Assembly: GCF_030915465.1 (NCBI RefSeq)
Contig: NZ_CP133267.1
Coordinates: 3,130,501 to 3,194,500 of the forward strand
Source of the DNA: Neobacillus sp. PS3-34
GTDB taxonomy: Bacteria; Bacillota; Bacilli; Bacillales; Cytobacillaceae
DNA: 64,000 bases
Direction: 5' to 3'
Part shown: piece by piece, positions 28,936 through 37,064 of the stretch
Layout of the letters: each line of letters begins with the position of its first letter
Numbering within the stretch: position 1 is the stretch's first letter
Made by a program: the position numbers and the translations under genes
The notes under the pieces: generated by a model
The model's input: the letters and a program-made list of their open reading frames with translations, nothing else
Database searches by the model: none
Told to the model about the DNA's origin: nothing

Positions 28936-28969
28936 AAAGGAATTCCTTATACTTCGGAATTCCTTTTTC
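28936..28969 (+). terminator. Terminator of the pst cluster
   Basis: AAGGAATTC pairs with GAATTCCTT, flanked by A6 and TTTTTC. It ends the operon directly after pstA. Confidence 0.85.
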
Positions 28970-29073
28970 TATTAACCTGATTTTTAATAGAATGATATTC
29001 TTCTAAAATTTTCCCAACCTCAAAACTCGAGATTTCCTTTGCCTCTTTCTGAAAATTTGAAATATACTTTAGC

Positions 29074-29091
29074 CACAGCGAAAGCGCTGTG
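29074..29091. promoter_or_regulatory. Perfect palindromic stem upstream of subtilase 1
   Basis: CACAGCG and CGCTGTG pair around AAAG, 32 bases before the start codon. It could be an operator or a 5' mRNA stabiliser. The second subtilase lacks the same element. Confidence 0.4.
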
Positions 29092-29122
29092 CCAAATTTT
29101 CAGATTCGAGAGGAGAAACAGA

Positions 29123-30385
29123 ATGAAGAAAAGAAAAGTACTAGGGTCTGCAGTATTAAGCTTAGCAATGGGAATTTCAGTTTTCGCAACAGGGGCTTTC
29201 GGCCAGCAGCCGTCCAGCCAGGATTCTTTTCGGGTTTACATTCATGGGGCAAGTTCGGATCAGGCGAAGGCTAAGGCGGCTTATGGGTCCCGCTGGGATT
29301 TTGGCAGTGACGGCTTTACAACGACAGTTAATTCAAATCAATATCAAGCACTATTAAAAAATAAAAATATAACAGTTGAAAAGGTTGAAAAGGTTAGCCT
29401 TGATTCAAGAGAAAAGGCATCAGCACAAGCTGGAGCGACTGCCACAGCCACAACGCCGACTGACCAGACTCCATGGGGAATTGATGCGATGTATAACGAC
29501 AGTACGATTAAGAGTACTTCTGGTGGCGATGGAATCAAGGTTGCTGTCCTGGATACAGGCGTATATAAGGATCATATCGATCTTGTTGATAATGTGGAAC
29601 AATGTAAGGATTTTACACAAACAAGCTCCTCCATGGTTAACGGCAGCTGTAACGATGGGCACGGCCATGGTACCCATGTATCCGGTACTGTTCTTGCGGA
29701 TGGCGGCTACGATGGATTGGGAATTTACGGGGTTGCCCCGCAGGCAGAATTGTGGCGGATAAAGTACTGACTGACAGTGGTTCAGGATACTCTGATGATA
29801 TCTCTGCCGGCATCCGCCATGCGGCAGATGAAGGTACAAGGCTTGGGGTAAAAGTTGTCATTTCAATGTCACTTGGTTCAAGTACAAAGGATTCATTGAT
29901 CGCCAGTGCCGTCGATTATGCCTATAGTAAAGGAGCACTTGTGGTGGCGGCTGCAGGAAACTGCGCCTGGCAGCAATACGATCGGATATCCTGGTGCGCT
30001 AACAAATGCTATTGCAGTTGCTGCACTTGAAAATGTGCAGTCAAATGGAACATACCGTGTCGCAGACTTCTCATCACGCGGCAATCCGGCTACTGACGCA
30101 GACTATGTCATCCAGGAACGTGATATTGAGCTATCTGCTCCTGGTGCTAATATTTATTCAACAGCAAATAATGGAGGTTATACAACGATGAGCGGCACAT
30201 CCATGGCCACGCCGCATGTATCAGGCCTTGCTGCAAAGATCTGGTCTTCCAACAAGTCCTGGACAAATGCACAGCTTCGTTCTGAGCTGCAGCGCCGTGC
30301 AAAGTTATATGATATTAAAGGCGGCTCAGGAGCAGCTACAGGTGATGATTATGCATCAGGCTTCGGATTTGCGCGTGTAAAATAA
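29123..30385 (+). CDS. Secreted subtilisin-like serine protease 1 (S8 family); two frameshifts
   Basis: About 420 residues: signal peptide (to about residue 28), an inhibitor-I9-like propeptide (DSFRVYIHGASSDQAKAKA to KVSLD) and an S8 catalytic domain. Asp144 (VAVLDTGV), His185 (GHGHGTHVSGT), the oxyanion Asn in VVAAAGN and the Ser in GTSMATPHVSG are all present. Cys161 and Cys176 may form a disulfide. The frame breaks near 29752-29757 and 29963-29968. Comparison with the paralogue suggests the original read LW-x-x-KVLTDSGSG and GND-x-PGSNTIGYP; a GGCC is likely at both. Start follows GAGAGGAG. Confidence 0.85.
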
Positions 30386-30401
30386 TATTCTAAAGCTCAA
30401 G

Positions 30402-30430
30402 GCCGTCCTCTTTGTTGGACGGCTTTGTTG
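30402..30430 (+). terminator. Terminator of subtilase 1
   Basis: GCCGTCC and GGACGGC pair; TTTGTTG follows. Confidence 0.7.
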
Positions 30431-30642
30431 TTTACTAGATTTGTAGAGTCTTGATAAAAAGGAAATCCACTATGTAAGCATACTTGATTTAATGTCTATC
30501 AATTTAAATTCCACTGACCAGCACCATTTAAATTTTCCCAATATTGATAGCGAGTTATCCCGTTGATTTAGTCTGAATATTTAAAATAAAATAAAAAAGA
30601 AGTAGAAAATACCAATTTTAAAATGTGAGAGGAGAACGGTTG

Positions 30643-31904
30643 ATGAAAAAAGAAAAGCAGTTGGGTCCGCACTTTTAAGCTTGGCAATGGGGATTTCAAT
30701 GTTTGCCACAGGAGCATTTGGGCAGCAAACTGACAAACAAGAGTCTTACAGGGTTTATATTCAAGGTTCAGGAGCTGCCCAGGCAAAAGCAAAAACTGAT
30801 TATGGAGTGCGTTGGGATTTTGGCAGCAAAGGCTTTACCACAACAGTTAATGCAAGCCAATACCAGGCATTATTAAATAATAAAAACTTATCAATTGAAA
30901 AGGTACCTGAGGTAAACGCCGGTCAAGTAATAAAAGAAAAAGCTCAGGGAGGTGGAACGGTAGCAGCGCTCCCGAGCGACCAGACTCCATGGGGAATTCA
31001 GGCGATTTATAATGATCCAGCTATTGCAAAAACTTCAGGAGGAACCGGTGTGAAAGTGGCTGTCTTGGATACGGGTGTCCTAAAAACACACCGGGATTTG
31101 ACTGGAAGCCTTGAACAATGCAAAGACTTCTCACAAATGAAAAGTCCATTAGTAGAGGGAAGCTGTTCAGATGGTAATGGACATGGAACCCATGTATCCG
31201 GAACAGTTCTTGCTAATGGCGGTACGGATGGGCTTGGTATTTACGGAGTGGCTCCCGAAGCTAAACTTTGGTCCTATAAAGTGCTGAATGACCGTGGATC
31301 AGGTTATTCTGATGATATCGCAAGCGCTATCCAGACAGTCGCAGACCAGGCAACAGCGCTGGGAGTGCATGTGGTGATCTCGATGTCACTTGGATCAAGT
31401 ACAAAATCTTCATTGATCTCTGATGCGGTTGATTATGCATACGGAAAAGGTGTCCTCGTAGTTGCGGCAGCCGGAAATGATGGATCTGCAGACAATACAA
31501 TTGGATATCCAGGCGCTCTCGTTAATGCGGTAGCGGTAGCGGCCCTTGAAAATGTTCAGGAAAATGGTACTTATCGTGTTGCCGACTTTTCTTCCCGTGG
31601 AAACTCTGCGACAGACGGCGACTATGTGATTCAGGAGCGGGATGTTGAGGTATCTGCACCAGGAAGGGCTATTGAATCCACCTGGAATGACGGCACCTAC
31701 AATACCATCAGTGGAACATCCATGGCTACTCCGCATGTTTCAGGCCTTGCTGCAAAAATTTGGGCTGCCAACCCTTCCTGGAACAATTCACAGTTGCGTA
31801 CGGAATTGCAAAACCGTGCAAAGCAGTATGATATCAAAGGCGGCATCAGTGCGGCAGCAGGTGATGATAATGCCTCTGGTTTTGGTTTCGCGCGCGTAAA
31901 GTAA
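30643..31904 (+). CDS. Secreted subtilisin-like serine protease 2 (S8 family); start frameshift
   Basis: A tandem paralogue of the gene just upstream, about 420 residues. The true start is the ATG at 30643 behind GAGAGGAG; one A is missing in the A-run at 30645-30650, so MKKRKAVGSALLSLAMGISM is split. Propeptide and catalytic domain follow, with VAVLDTGV, GHGTHVSGTV, AAAGNDGSADNTIGYPGAL and GTSMATPHVSG complete. The Cys pair of paralogue 1 is conserved (EQCKDF, GSCSDG). It is probably exported and self-processed. A terminator separates the two genes, so each has its own promoter. Confidence 0.88.
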
Positions 31905-31914
31905 ACAGTCTTGC

Positions 31915-31946
31915 GAAGCCATCTGGCCGTGGGCTGGATGGCTTCT
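31915..31946 (+). terminator. Stem-loop after subtilase 2
   Basis: GAAGCCATC and GATGGCTTC form nine perfect pairs; the T tract is weak (CTGTAAAACTTTTT). Confidence 0.6.
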
Positions 31947-32041
31947 GTAAAACTTTTTAGAAAAATCGAAAAATAGGACTTTTAGAATGTTTTAAATTAC
32001 CAAAATGGTGATAGAGTAATAGAAAAATGGTTGGTGAGTCT

Positions 32042-33262
32042 ATGGAATTTGGTCCATTGATCAAGTATTACAGAACTCAAAAGGACATGACACAAAAGCA
32101 GCTTGCCGAAGGAATTTGCTCCGTGCCCCATTTAAGCAAAATTGAGAATAACAGCAAGGAAGCCAATGAGGAAACAATCCAATTGCTATTGGACCGCCTT
32201 CAAATAGACATGAAGGAGATTTCGGAAAAAGAGGCACATATTCGGATACTTCTAAAAGCCCTTTTGGAAAAGATTCAATATTATCTTCAAAGGGAAGCGG
32301 AAGAAATATTCATCCAATTAAAAGAGATGGACGGGATCATTCCTTTCTCCGCATATATTTATACATACGAGCTATACAAATACAGATACCTGCTTTTCAC
32401 CGGAAAATTAGACGAGGCAGGAGAGAAAAAGAACTTATTAAACAAACAGAAGAAAAATTTTTCCCAACATGAAAGGTATTTATTCGATTACTATAATGCG
32501 ATATGGTTAATTATGAAGGGCGATTACAAAAGAGCGGATGAGGCGATGGATAAGCTTGATCTGAATCCAAACCATGAATTTAGTTCTGGTGAAGTGCTAT
32601 ATCATCGTGCGCTGATAAAAAGTGCCCTGGACCAGGCTGGGTATGCTGTTCATTTTGGAAAAATGGCGCTTCAATCCTATATGGACCAGCATAATTTCAA
32701 GAGGATTCTGCACACTCTGATGCTGCTAGGGATCAATTATACCCATTCAGAGATTTATGAAGAAGCGATGGCTTGCTTTGAACATCTGAAAAGAAATGCA
32801 GAATTCATGCAGGAAACAGAACTGCTTCCGCTCGTTTACCATAATATTGGCTTTTTGCATCAAAAAAAGCGGAATGAAGCCGAAGCGTTGGAATTCTATG
32901 ATAAGAGTCTGTCACTCCAAACAGGGATTACATTTCATTATCTAGTTACCTTGTATTCAATTGGAGAAATCCACTTTGCAAATAATAATTTTGAAACAGC
33001 CAAGGAGTGTTTTTGCAAGCTTTCCTCCTTGTCAAAAGAGTTCGGAGTGAAGAAATACTTCTTACTTGCTGAATTTCATCTTGTTTATCTTGAAGCTCCT
33101 GAAAAATCAATTTCCTTCCTAGAGGATAAAGTAATTCCCTTCCTGGAAGATAGCAACGGGAACAAGGAAGATATTATGCGTTTTTATAAACTGCTTTCAG
33201 AGCATTATAAACAGCTTGGAGTGTATCAAAAAGCAGTTAAATATTTAAATAAAATCAGTTAA
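32042..33262 (+). CDS. NprR/RNPP-like regulator: helix-turn-helix plus TPR repeats
   Basis: A 406-residue protein. Residues 1-60 are an Xre-type helix-turn-helix (IKYYRTQKDMTQKQLAEGIC, VPHLSKIENNSKEANEE). The rest is helical TPR repeats, e.g. YHNIGFLHQKKRNEAEALEF and YKLLSEHYKQLGVYQKAVKY. This is the build of the RNPP quorum sensors (NprR, PlcR, PrgX), which bind a re-imported peptide. MEFGPLIKYYR matches the usual NprR start, so the ATG at 32042 behind GGTGAG is preferred to 32027. A tiny secreted ORF follows 15 bases later, and two subtilases precede it. Confidence 0.78.
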   Translation: MEFGPLIKYYRTQKDMTQKQLAEGICSVPHLSKIENNSKEANEETIQLLLDRLQIDMKEISEKEAHIRILLKALLEKIQYYLQREAEEIFIQLKEMDGIIPFSAYIYTYELYKYRYLLFTGKLDEAGEKKNLLNKQKKNFSQHERYLFDYYNAIWLIMKGDYKRADEAMDKLDLNPNHEFSSGEVLYHRALIKSALDQAGYAVHFGKMALQSYMDQHNFKRILHTLMLLGINYTHSEIYEEAMACFEHLKRNAEFMQETELLPLVYHNIGFLHQKKRNEAEALEFYDKSLSLQTGITFHYLVTLYSIGEIHFANNNFETAKECFCKLSSLSKEFGVKKYFLLAEFHLVYLEAPEKSISFLEDKVIPFLEDSNGNKEDIMRFYKLLSEHYKQLGVYQKAVKYLNKIS

Positions 33263-33277
33263 AAGGAGGAAGATAAC

Positions 33278-33475
33278 ATGAAGAAAATGCTGCTTATTAC
33301 CATGTCTGTTTTTGCATTAGGAGTTTTTTCATTCGGGGGGGATGCAGTCCCTGCAAAACAGGTAGCTGACACATCCACAGATACGCCGGATGGCCAACCC
33401 AATCCAGCCTCCGGTTTAATAAAAAATTTCCCAACAATCCCTCAGGAATTTATTCCAGGGGGATTGTTTTTATGA
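33278..33475 (+). CDS. Candidate secreted pheromone precursor (NprX-like)
   Basis: Starts 15 bases after the regulator behind AAGGAGG. Residues 1-22 are a signal peptide (MKKMLLITMSVFALGVFSFG); then DAVPAKQVADTSTDTPDG. As written the frame runs through the terminator stem and stops at 33475 (65 residues), which is odd. A GGCC lies at 33392-33395; if one base there is surplus, the frame becomes TPDANPIQPPV and stops at tandem TAA TAA (33417-33422) just before the terminator, giving 46 residues, the size of known NprX-type precursors. Position right behind an RNPP regulator supports a cognate peptide role. Confidence 0.6.
   Translation: MKKMLLITMSVFALGVFSFGGDAVPAKQVADTSTDTPDGQPNPASGLIKNFPTIPQEFIPGGLFL
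33433..33471 (+). terminator. Terminator of the regulator-peptide operon
   Basis: AACAATCCC and GGGATTGTT pair with an inner AGGAAT/ATTCC stem; TTTTTA follows. It overlaps the 3' end of the longer peptide reading frame. Confidence 0.8.
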
Positions 33476-33542
33476 GTTTAAAGAATGTTTTACTCTTGCT
33501 TTTCTATTATGACAGGAGTACACTTTTATCGAATTCAATATT

Positions 33543-33640
33543 TATCGGGAGCCTGCGGATGCAGGCTGAGAGTGTGGCTAACCTGCCGCAGACCGTATGA
33601 ACCTGTTGGGTAATGCCAGCGCAGGGAGAAGCGATGCTGA
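33543..33640 (+). ncRNA. TPP riboswitch (THI element)
   Basis: Conserved blocks CTGAGAG, GACCGTATGAACCTG and GGGTAATGCCAGCGCAGGGA occur in order with a P1-like closing region and the GCCTGC/GCAGGC P3-type stem. It stands upstream of thiM-thiD-thiE, the usual setting. Thiamine pyrophosphate binding should lower expression, probably through the strong terminator 40 bases downstream. Confidence 0.95.
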
Positions 33641-33679
33641 TATTTTCGTTGTTTTGAAAATATTTTTATCTGTCTATTC

Positions 33680-33715
33680 AAGACACTTTGCCCTGTGCAA
33701 GGTGTCTTTTTTCAT
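33680..33715 (+). terminator. Riboswitch-controlled terminator of the thi leader
   Basis: AAGACACTTTGC pairs with GCAAGGTGTCTT with one mismatch, followed by TTTTT. As the expression platform of the TPP riboswitch it would stop transcription before thiM. Confidence 0.85.
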
Positions 33716-33769
33716 CGTCAAGGAAATTATAAAATTAAAAGATGTGAATAACTTCTACAAGTTGTATTA

Positions 33770-33950
33770 ATCTAGCTTCAGCACCCAGCCCCTCGGGGTC
33801 ATAAGCCAAATCACTCCAGAAATCAGGACAAGGAACACTTCGAAAGCATACACATCGCACGAAGGAAAAGCGATAGCTTTTCCGAGGATGACTGCGTGAT
33901 TCGTCTTATGCCTGTCGGGGCTAACCAGGGCGCTTGCGCCTTTTGTTCTT
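33770..33950 (+). repeat. Dispersed intergenic repeat, family A, copy 2
   Basis: Begins TCTAGCTTCAGCACCCAGCC, contains TGTCGGGGCTAA and ends CGCTTGCGCCTTTTGTTCT, as copy 1 at 322-577 does. It sits inside the thi leader, between the riboswitch terminator and thiM. Confidence 0.75.
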
Positions 33951-33987
33951 AAAAAGGAAGAATATCAATAGAAGGGAAGATTTAATA

Positions 33988-34794
33988 ATGAATAATATGA
34001 AAATGGCGGAATTACTCGATCGTGTAAGAGAGGTAAATCCTTTAGTACATAATATAACAAATGTGGTTGTAACCAATTTTACGGCAAATGGGCTGCTGGC
34101 TCTGGGGGCTTCACCTGTAATGGCCTATGCAAGGGAAGAAGTTGCGGACATGGCAAAAATTGCAGGGGCGCTTGTGCTGAATATTGGCACACTTACCCAG
34201 GAAGGTATAGATGCCATGATAATAGCAGGAAAATCGGCGAACGAGCACGGAGTACCTGTTATCTTTGATCCGGTTGGCGCGGGTGCTACTTCATTCAGGA
34301 CAGAAACATCTCGTAAAATCATGACTGAGGTCAATGTCTCGATTATTAGAGGGAATGCCGCTGAAATTGCGAATGTGGCAGGTGAAGCATGGACGATTAA
34401 AGGCGTTGACGCAGGAGAAGGAAACGGGGATGTTATGGCTCTGGCAGTGAAAGCAGCCCACCAGTTCGATACAACAGTCGTTATTACGGGGAAGGAGAGA
34501 TATCGTTTCTGACGGAAACGCTACTATTATCATAAGAAATGGCCATCCTATTTTAACAAAGGTGACTGGAACAGGCTGCCTGCTGACTTCTGTAATCGGT
34601 GCTTTTACAGCCGTGGAAAAGGACTTGAAGCTGGCTGCTTCAGCTGCGCTTGCCAGTTATGGAGTGGCGGCAGAAATCGCAGCCAAAAAAGCAGGAGAAA
34701 GAGGCCTGGCAGTTTTCAAATCCAATTTTTAAATGAGCTTTCTAAAATAAAGAATGAGGATGTTATCCAGTTCGCTAGCATCGAGTGCGTATAA
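33988..34794 (+). CDS. thiM: Hydroxyethylthiazole kinase; two compensating frameshifts
   Basis: About 268 residues: [49 protein letters not shown], the ATP site [17 protein letters not shown] and a C-terminal [20 protein letters not shown] once repaired. It phosphorylates thiazole alcohol for thiamine salvage. Two indels occur: one extra base near 34497-34500 (expected GKEDIVSDG) and one missing at GGCC 34703-34706 (expected [13 protein letters not shown]). The ATG at 33988 follows GAAGGGAAG. It is first of a three-gene thi operon. Confidence 0.88.
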
Positions 34795-34807
34795 AGGGGG
34801 CGGCAGT

Positions 34808-35614
34808 ATGAGAAAGGTATCAAAAGCTTTAACAATCGCAGGCTCTGACAGCGGCGGTGGAGCGGGAATCCAAGCTGATTTAAAAACGTTTCAGGAGCTT
34901 GGAGTTTTCGGTATGTCCGCTCTTACCGCTGTTACTGCCCAAAATACGTTAGGAGTTCAGGGAGTTTATCCGTTAACCGTTGAAGCAGTCAAACAGCAAA
35001 TTGATTCGATTGGTTCGGATCTTGGAACGGACGCGGTAAAAACCGGAATGCTTTTCAGCAGTGAGATTATTCAAGCTGTTGCTGAAAAAATAGAAGAGTA
35101 TGGATGGAATAATCTTGTCGTTGATCCGGTTATGATTGCCAAGGGCGGTGCTTCCCTTTTGCAAACTGAAGCAGTCAGCGCCCTTAAGAACTACTTAATT
35201 CCTTTGGCAATGGTAGTTACGCCAAACATCCCTGAAGCGGAGGTGATGACAGGCATTTCGATTCAAAGCATGGAAGAACGCAAGCATGCTGCCGAGAGAA
35301 TTATCGAATTGGGTGCAAGGAATGTCGTCATCAAAGGCGGGCATGACGATGAAAAGGATGCGGTGGATCTGCTATTTGACGGGAAGGAATTTTCTTTTTT
35401 TACCGGAAAACGAATGCAAACGAAAAATACCCACGGGACGGGATGTACGTTTGCAGCTGCAATTACGGCAGAATTGGCAAAAGGAAAATCGGTGAAAGAA
35501 GCAGTCCAGACAGCAAAGCGTTTCATTGAAGCGGCCATCCGCTATGACCTGGGACTTGGAAATGGGCATGGGCCGACAAATCACTGGGCCTTCCGGATGG
35601 AAGGAAGCAGGTGA
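34808..35614 (+). CDS. thiD: Hydroxymethylpyrimidine (phosphate) kinase
   Basis: A 268-residue ribokinase-fold enzyme: [53 protein letters not shown], and the ATP/anion site [13 protein letters not shown]. It phosphorylates HMP and HMP-P in thiamine synthesis or salvage. The start ATG lies 13 bases behind the thiM stop with GGGGGCGG upstream; its stop overlaps the thiE start. Confidence 0.92.
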   Translation: MRKVSKALTIAGSDSGGGAGIQADLKTFQELGVFGMSALTAVTAQNTLGVQGVYPLTVEAVKQQIDSIGSDLGTDAVKTGMLFSSEIIQAVAEKIEEYGWNNLVVDPVMIAKGGASLLQTEAVSALKNYLIPLAMVVTPNIPEAEVMTGISIQSMEERKHAAERIIELGARNVVIKGGHDDEKDAVDLLFDGKEFSFFTGKRMQTKNTHGTGCTFAAAITAELAKGKSVKEAVQTAKRFIEAAIRYDLGLGNGHGPTNHWAFRMEGSR

Positions 35615-36282
35615 GAAAATTGGGAAAAGTGACGGATGATCAAATTCGAAATTGGTTAAAGGTTTATTTTATTATGGGAAGCAATAACTGTCTGGGTGAT
35701 CCACTATCGGTAGTCAGGGAAGCGCTTGAAGGCGGAGTCAGTTTATTTCAATTCCGGGAAAAAGGTACAGGAGCACTTTTGGGAGAAAAAAAGATTGAGC
35801 TGGCAAAAAGCATACAGGCCTTGTGTAGGAATTATGATGTCCCATTTATTATAAACGATGATATCCAGCTTGCACTCGATTTGGACGCTGACGGAGTTCA
35901 CATTGGCCAGGAGGATGAATCGGCAGCAAGTGTGCGGGAGAAAATCGGTGATAAACTACTGGGAGTATCGGTTCATACACTTGAAGAAGCAAACCGTGCC
36001 ATAGCCGAAGGGGCAGATTATTTTGGGATCGGTCCCATTTTCACTACATCAACAAAGGAAGATGCAAAGGAAGCCGCAGGCACGGCATTGATTGAGTTGT
36101 TAAGAAGTGAAGGAATAACCGTGCCAATTGTGGGCATCGGCGGTATTACTGCGGAGAATGCGTCAGTGGTGATGGAAGCAGGCGCGGATGGTGCTTCGGT
36201 TATCACTGCCATCAGCCAGGCTGAATCTCCATTTGAAGCAGCAAGACAATTAGCAGCAGCGGTTAATTTGAAAAAGAAATAA
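35611..36282 (+). CDS. thiE: Thiamine-phosphate synthase
   Basis: A 223-residue TIM-barrel enzyme joining HMP-PP and thiazole phosphate. Visible: [40 protein letters not shown] (in two parts), [34 protein letters not shown] start overlaps the thiD TGA by four bases, indicating translational coupling. Completes the thiMDE salvage operon. Confidence 0.93.
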   Translation: MRKLGKVTDDQIRNWLKVYFIMGSNNCLGDPLSVVREALEGGVSLFQFREKGTGALLGEKKIELAKSIQALCRNYDVPFIINDDIQLALDLDADGVHIGQEDESAASVREKIGDKLLGVSVHTLEEANRAIAEGADYFGIGPIFTTSTKEDAKEAAGTALIELLRSEGITVPIVGIGGITAENASVVMEAGADGASVITAISQAESPFEAARQLAAAVNLKKK

Positions 36283-36292
36283 ATTTTAAGGG

Positions 36293-36328
36293 GCAGGGTT
36301 CATGGAGAATCCTGCTTTTTCTTTTTTG
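36293..36328 (+). terminator. Terminator of the thiMDE operon
   Basis: GCAGGGTT and AATCCTGC pair with one G-T pair; TTTTTCTTTTTTG follows. Confidence 0.8.
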
Positions 36329-36365
36329 TGAGGGGAAATTTATGTAAAAATATCCAAGGGATATA

Positions 36366-36413
36366 TTGACAGTTGGTAAGGTGTGTTTTAATATTGACTT
36401 AAAGTTAAGTCAA
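36366..36413 (+). promoter_or_regulatory. Promoter and operator of the TetR/MFS operon
   Basis: TTGACA at 36366-36371 and TAATAT at 36389-36394 are 17 bases apart. TTGACTTAA and TTAAGTCAA at 36394-36402 and 36405-36413 form a perfect palindrome around AG, placed across the start site. Autoregulation by the TetR protein encoded directly behind is inferred. Confidence 0.8.
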
Positions 36414-36430
36414 AAAAAGAGGGAAAGAAA

Positions 36431-37063
36431 ATGCCAAGGTCAAAAGAAGAAAATCAAAAAATTCGTGATGAACGGATTAACGGTATTAAAAATGCGACGA
36501 TTCGAGTATACGCCTCAAAGGGATTTTTAGGCACACAGATGGACGAAATTGCAAAAGAGGCAGGACTTGCAAAAGGATTGCTATATTACTACTTCAAAAG
36601 TAAAACCGACCTGTTTCAATATGTGTTTAAGGAGCTAATGGATCAAGCAGCCCAAAGCTCTAAAGCGCTCGTTGCGGAAGAAAAAAGCCTGGAGGAAGCG
36701 CTCGAATCTTTCAGTAGTTTTCTGATATCAGCCGCTTTTGAAAGGCCGGTATATCCATTGGTTTACAAAATGATACCTGAGGATTTGAGCCATGTGTTTC
36801 CTGAAAACGCCTTGGAAATGCAGCAAACGTTCTTTAATCAATTTACCCGCCCGATGGTCGAAAGATTTGCTTCCGCAATGGACAGAGGGGAAATTCAGAA
36901 AGGAAACCCTATGCTTCAGGCTCTGTTATTCACAAGCGGAGTTTTGACAATATCACACCTTATTGCAAGCAACCCATCCATTGCCAAGGGGCAAAGTCAG
37001 GATCAAGTAATTGAGGAGACGAAAAGGAAATTATTTTACGGGATTTTTGAGGGGAGTAAATAA
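36431..37063 (+). CDS. TetR-family transcriptional repressor
   Basis: A 210-residue protein. The helix-turn-helix spans residues about 15-60 (GIKNATIRVYASKGFLGTQM, DEIAKEAGLAKGLLYYYFKS); the C-terminal ligand domain is unassigned. Ribosome site GAGGGAAAG. The next gene, an MFS drug pump, starts two bases after its stop, and a palindrome overlaps the promoter. It is probably the repressor of the pump. Confidence 0.9.
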   Translation: MPRSKEENQKIRDERINGIKNATIRVYASKGFLGTQMDEIAKEAGLAKGLLYYYFKSKTDLFQYVFKELMDQAAQSSKALVAEEKSLEEALESFSSFLISAAFERPVYPLVYKMIPEDLSHVFPENALEMQQTFFNQFTRPMVERFASAMDRGEIQKGNPMLQALLFTSGVLTISHLIASNPSIAKGQSQDQVIEETKRKLFYGIFEGSK

Positions 37064-37064
37064 T

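Noticed and set aside
33767..33950. A second riboswitch between the TPP element and thiM
   Set aside because: The sequence is a copy of the repeat at 322-577, which has no riboswitch function there.
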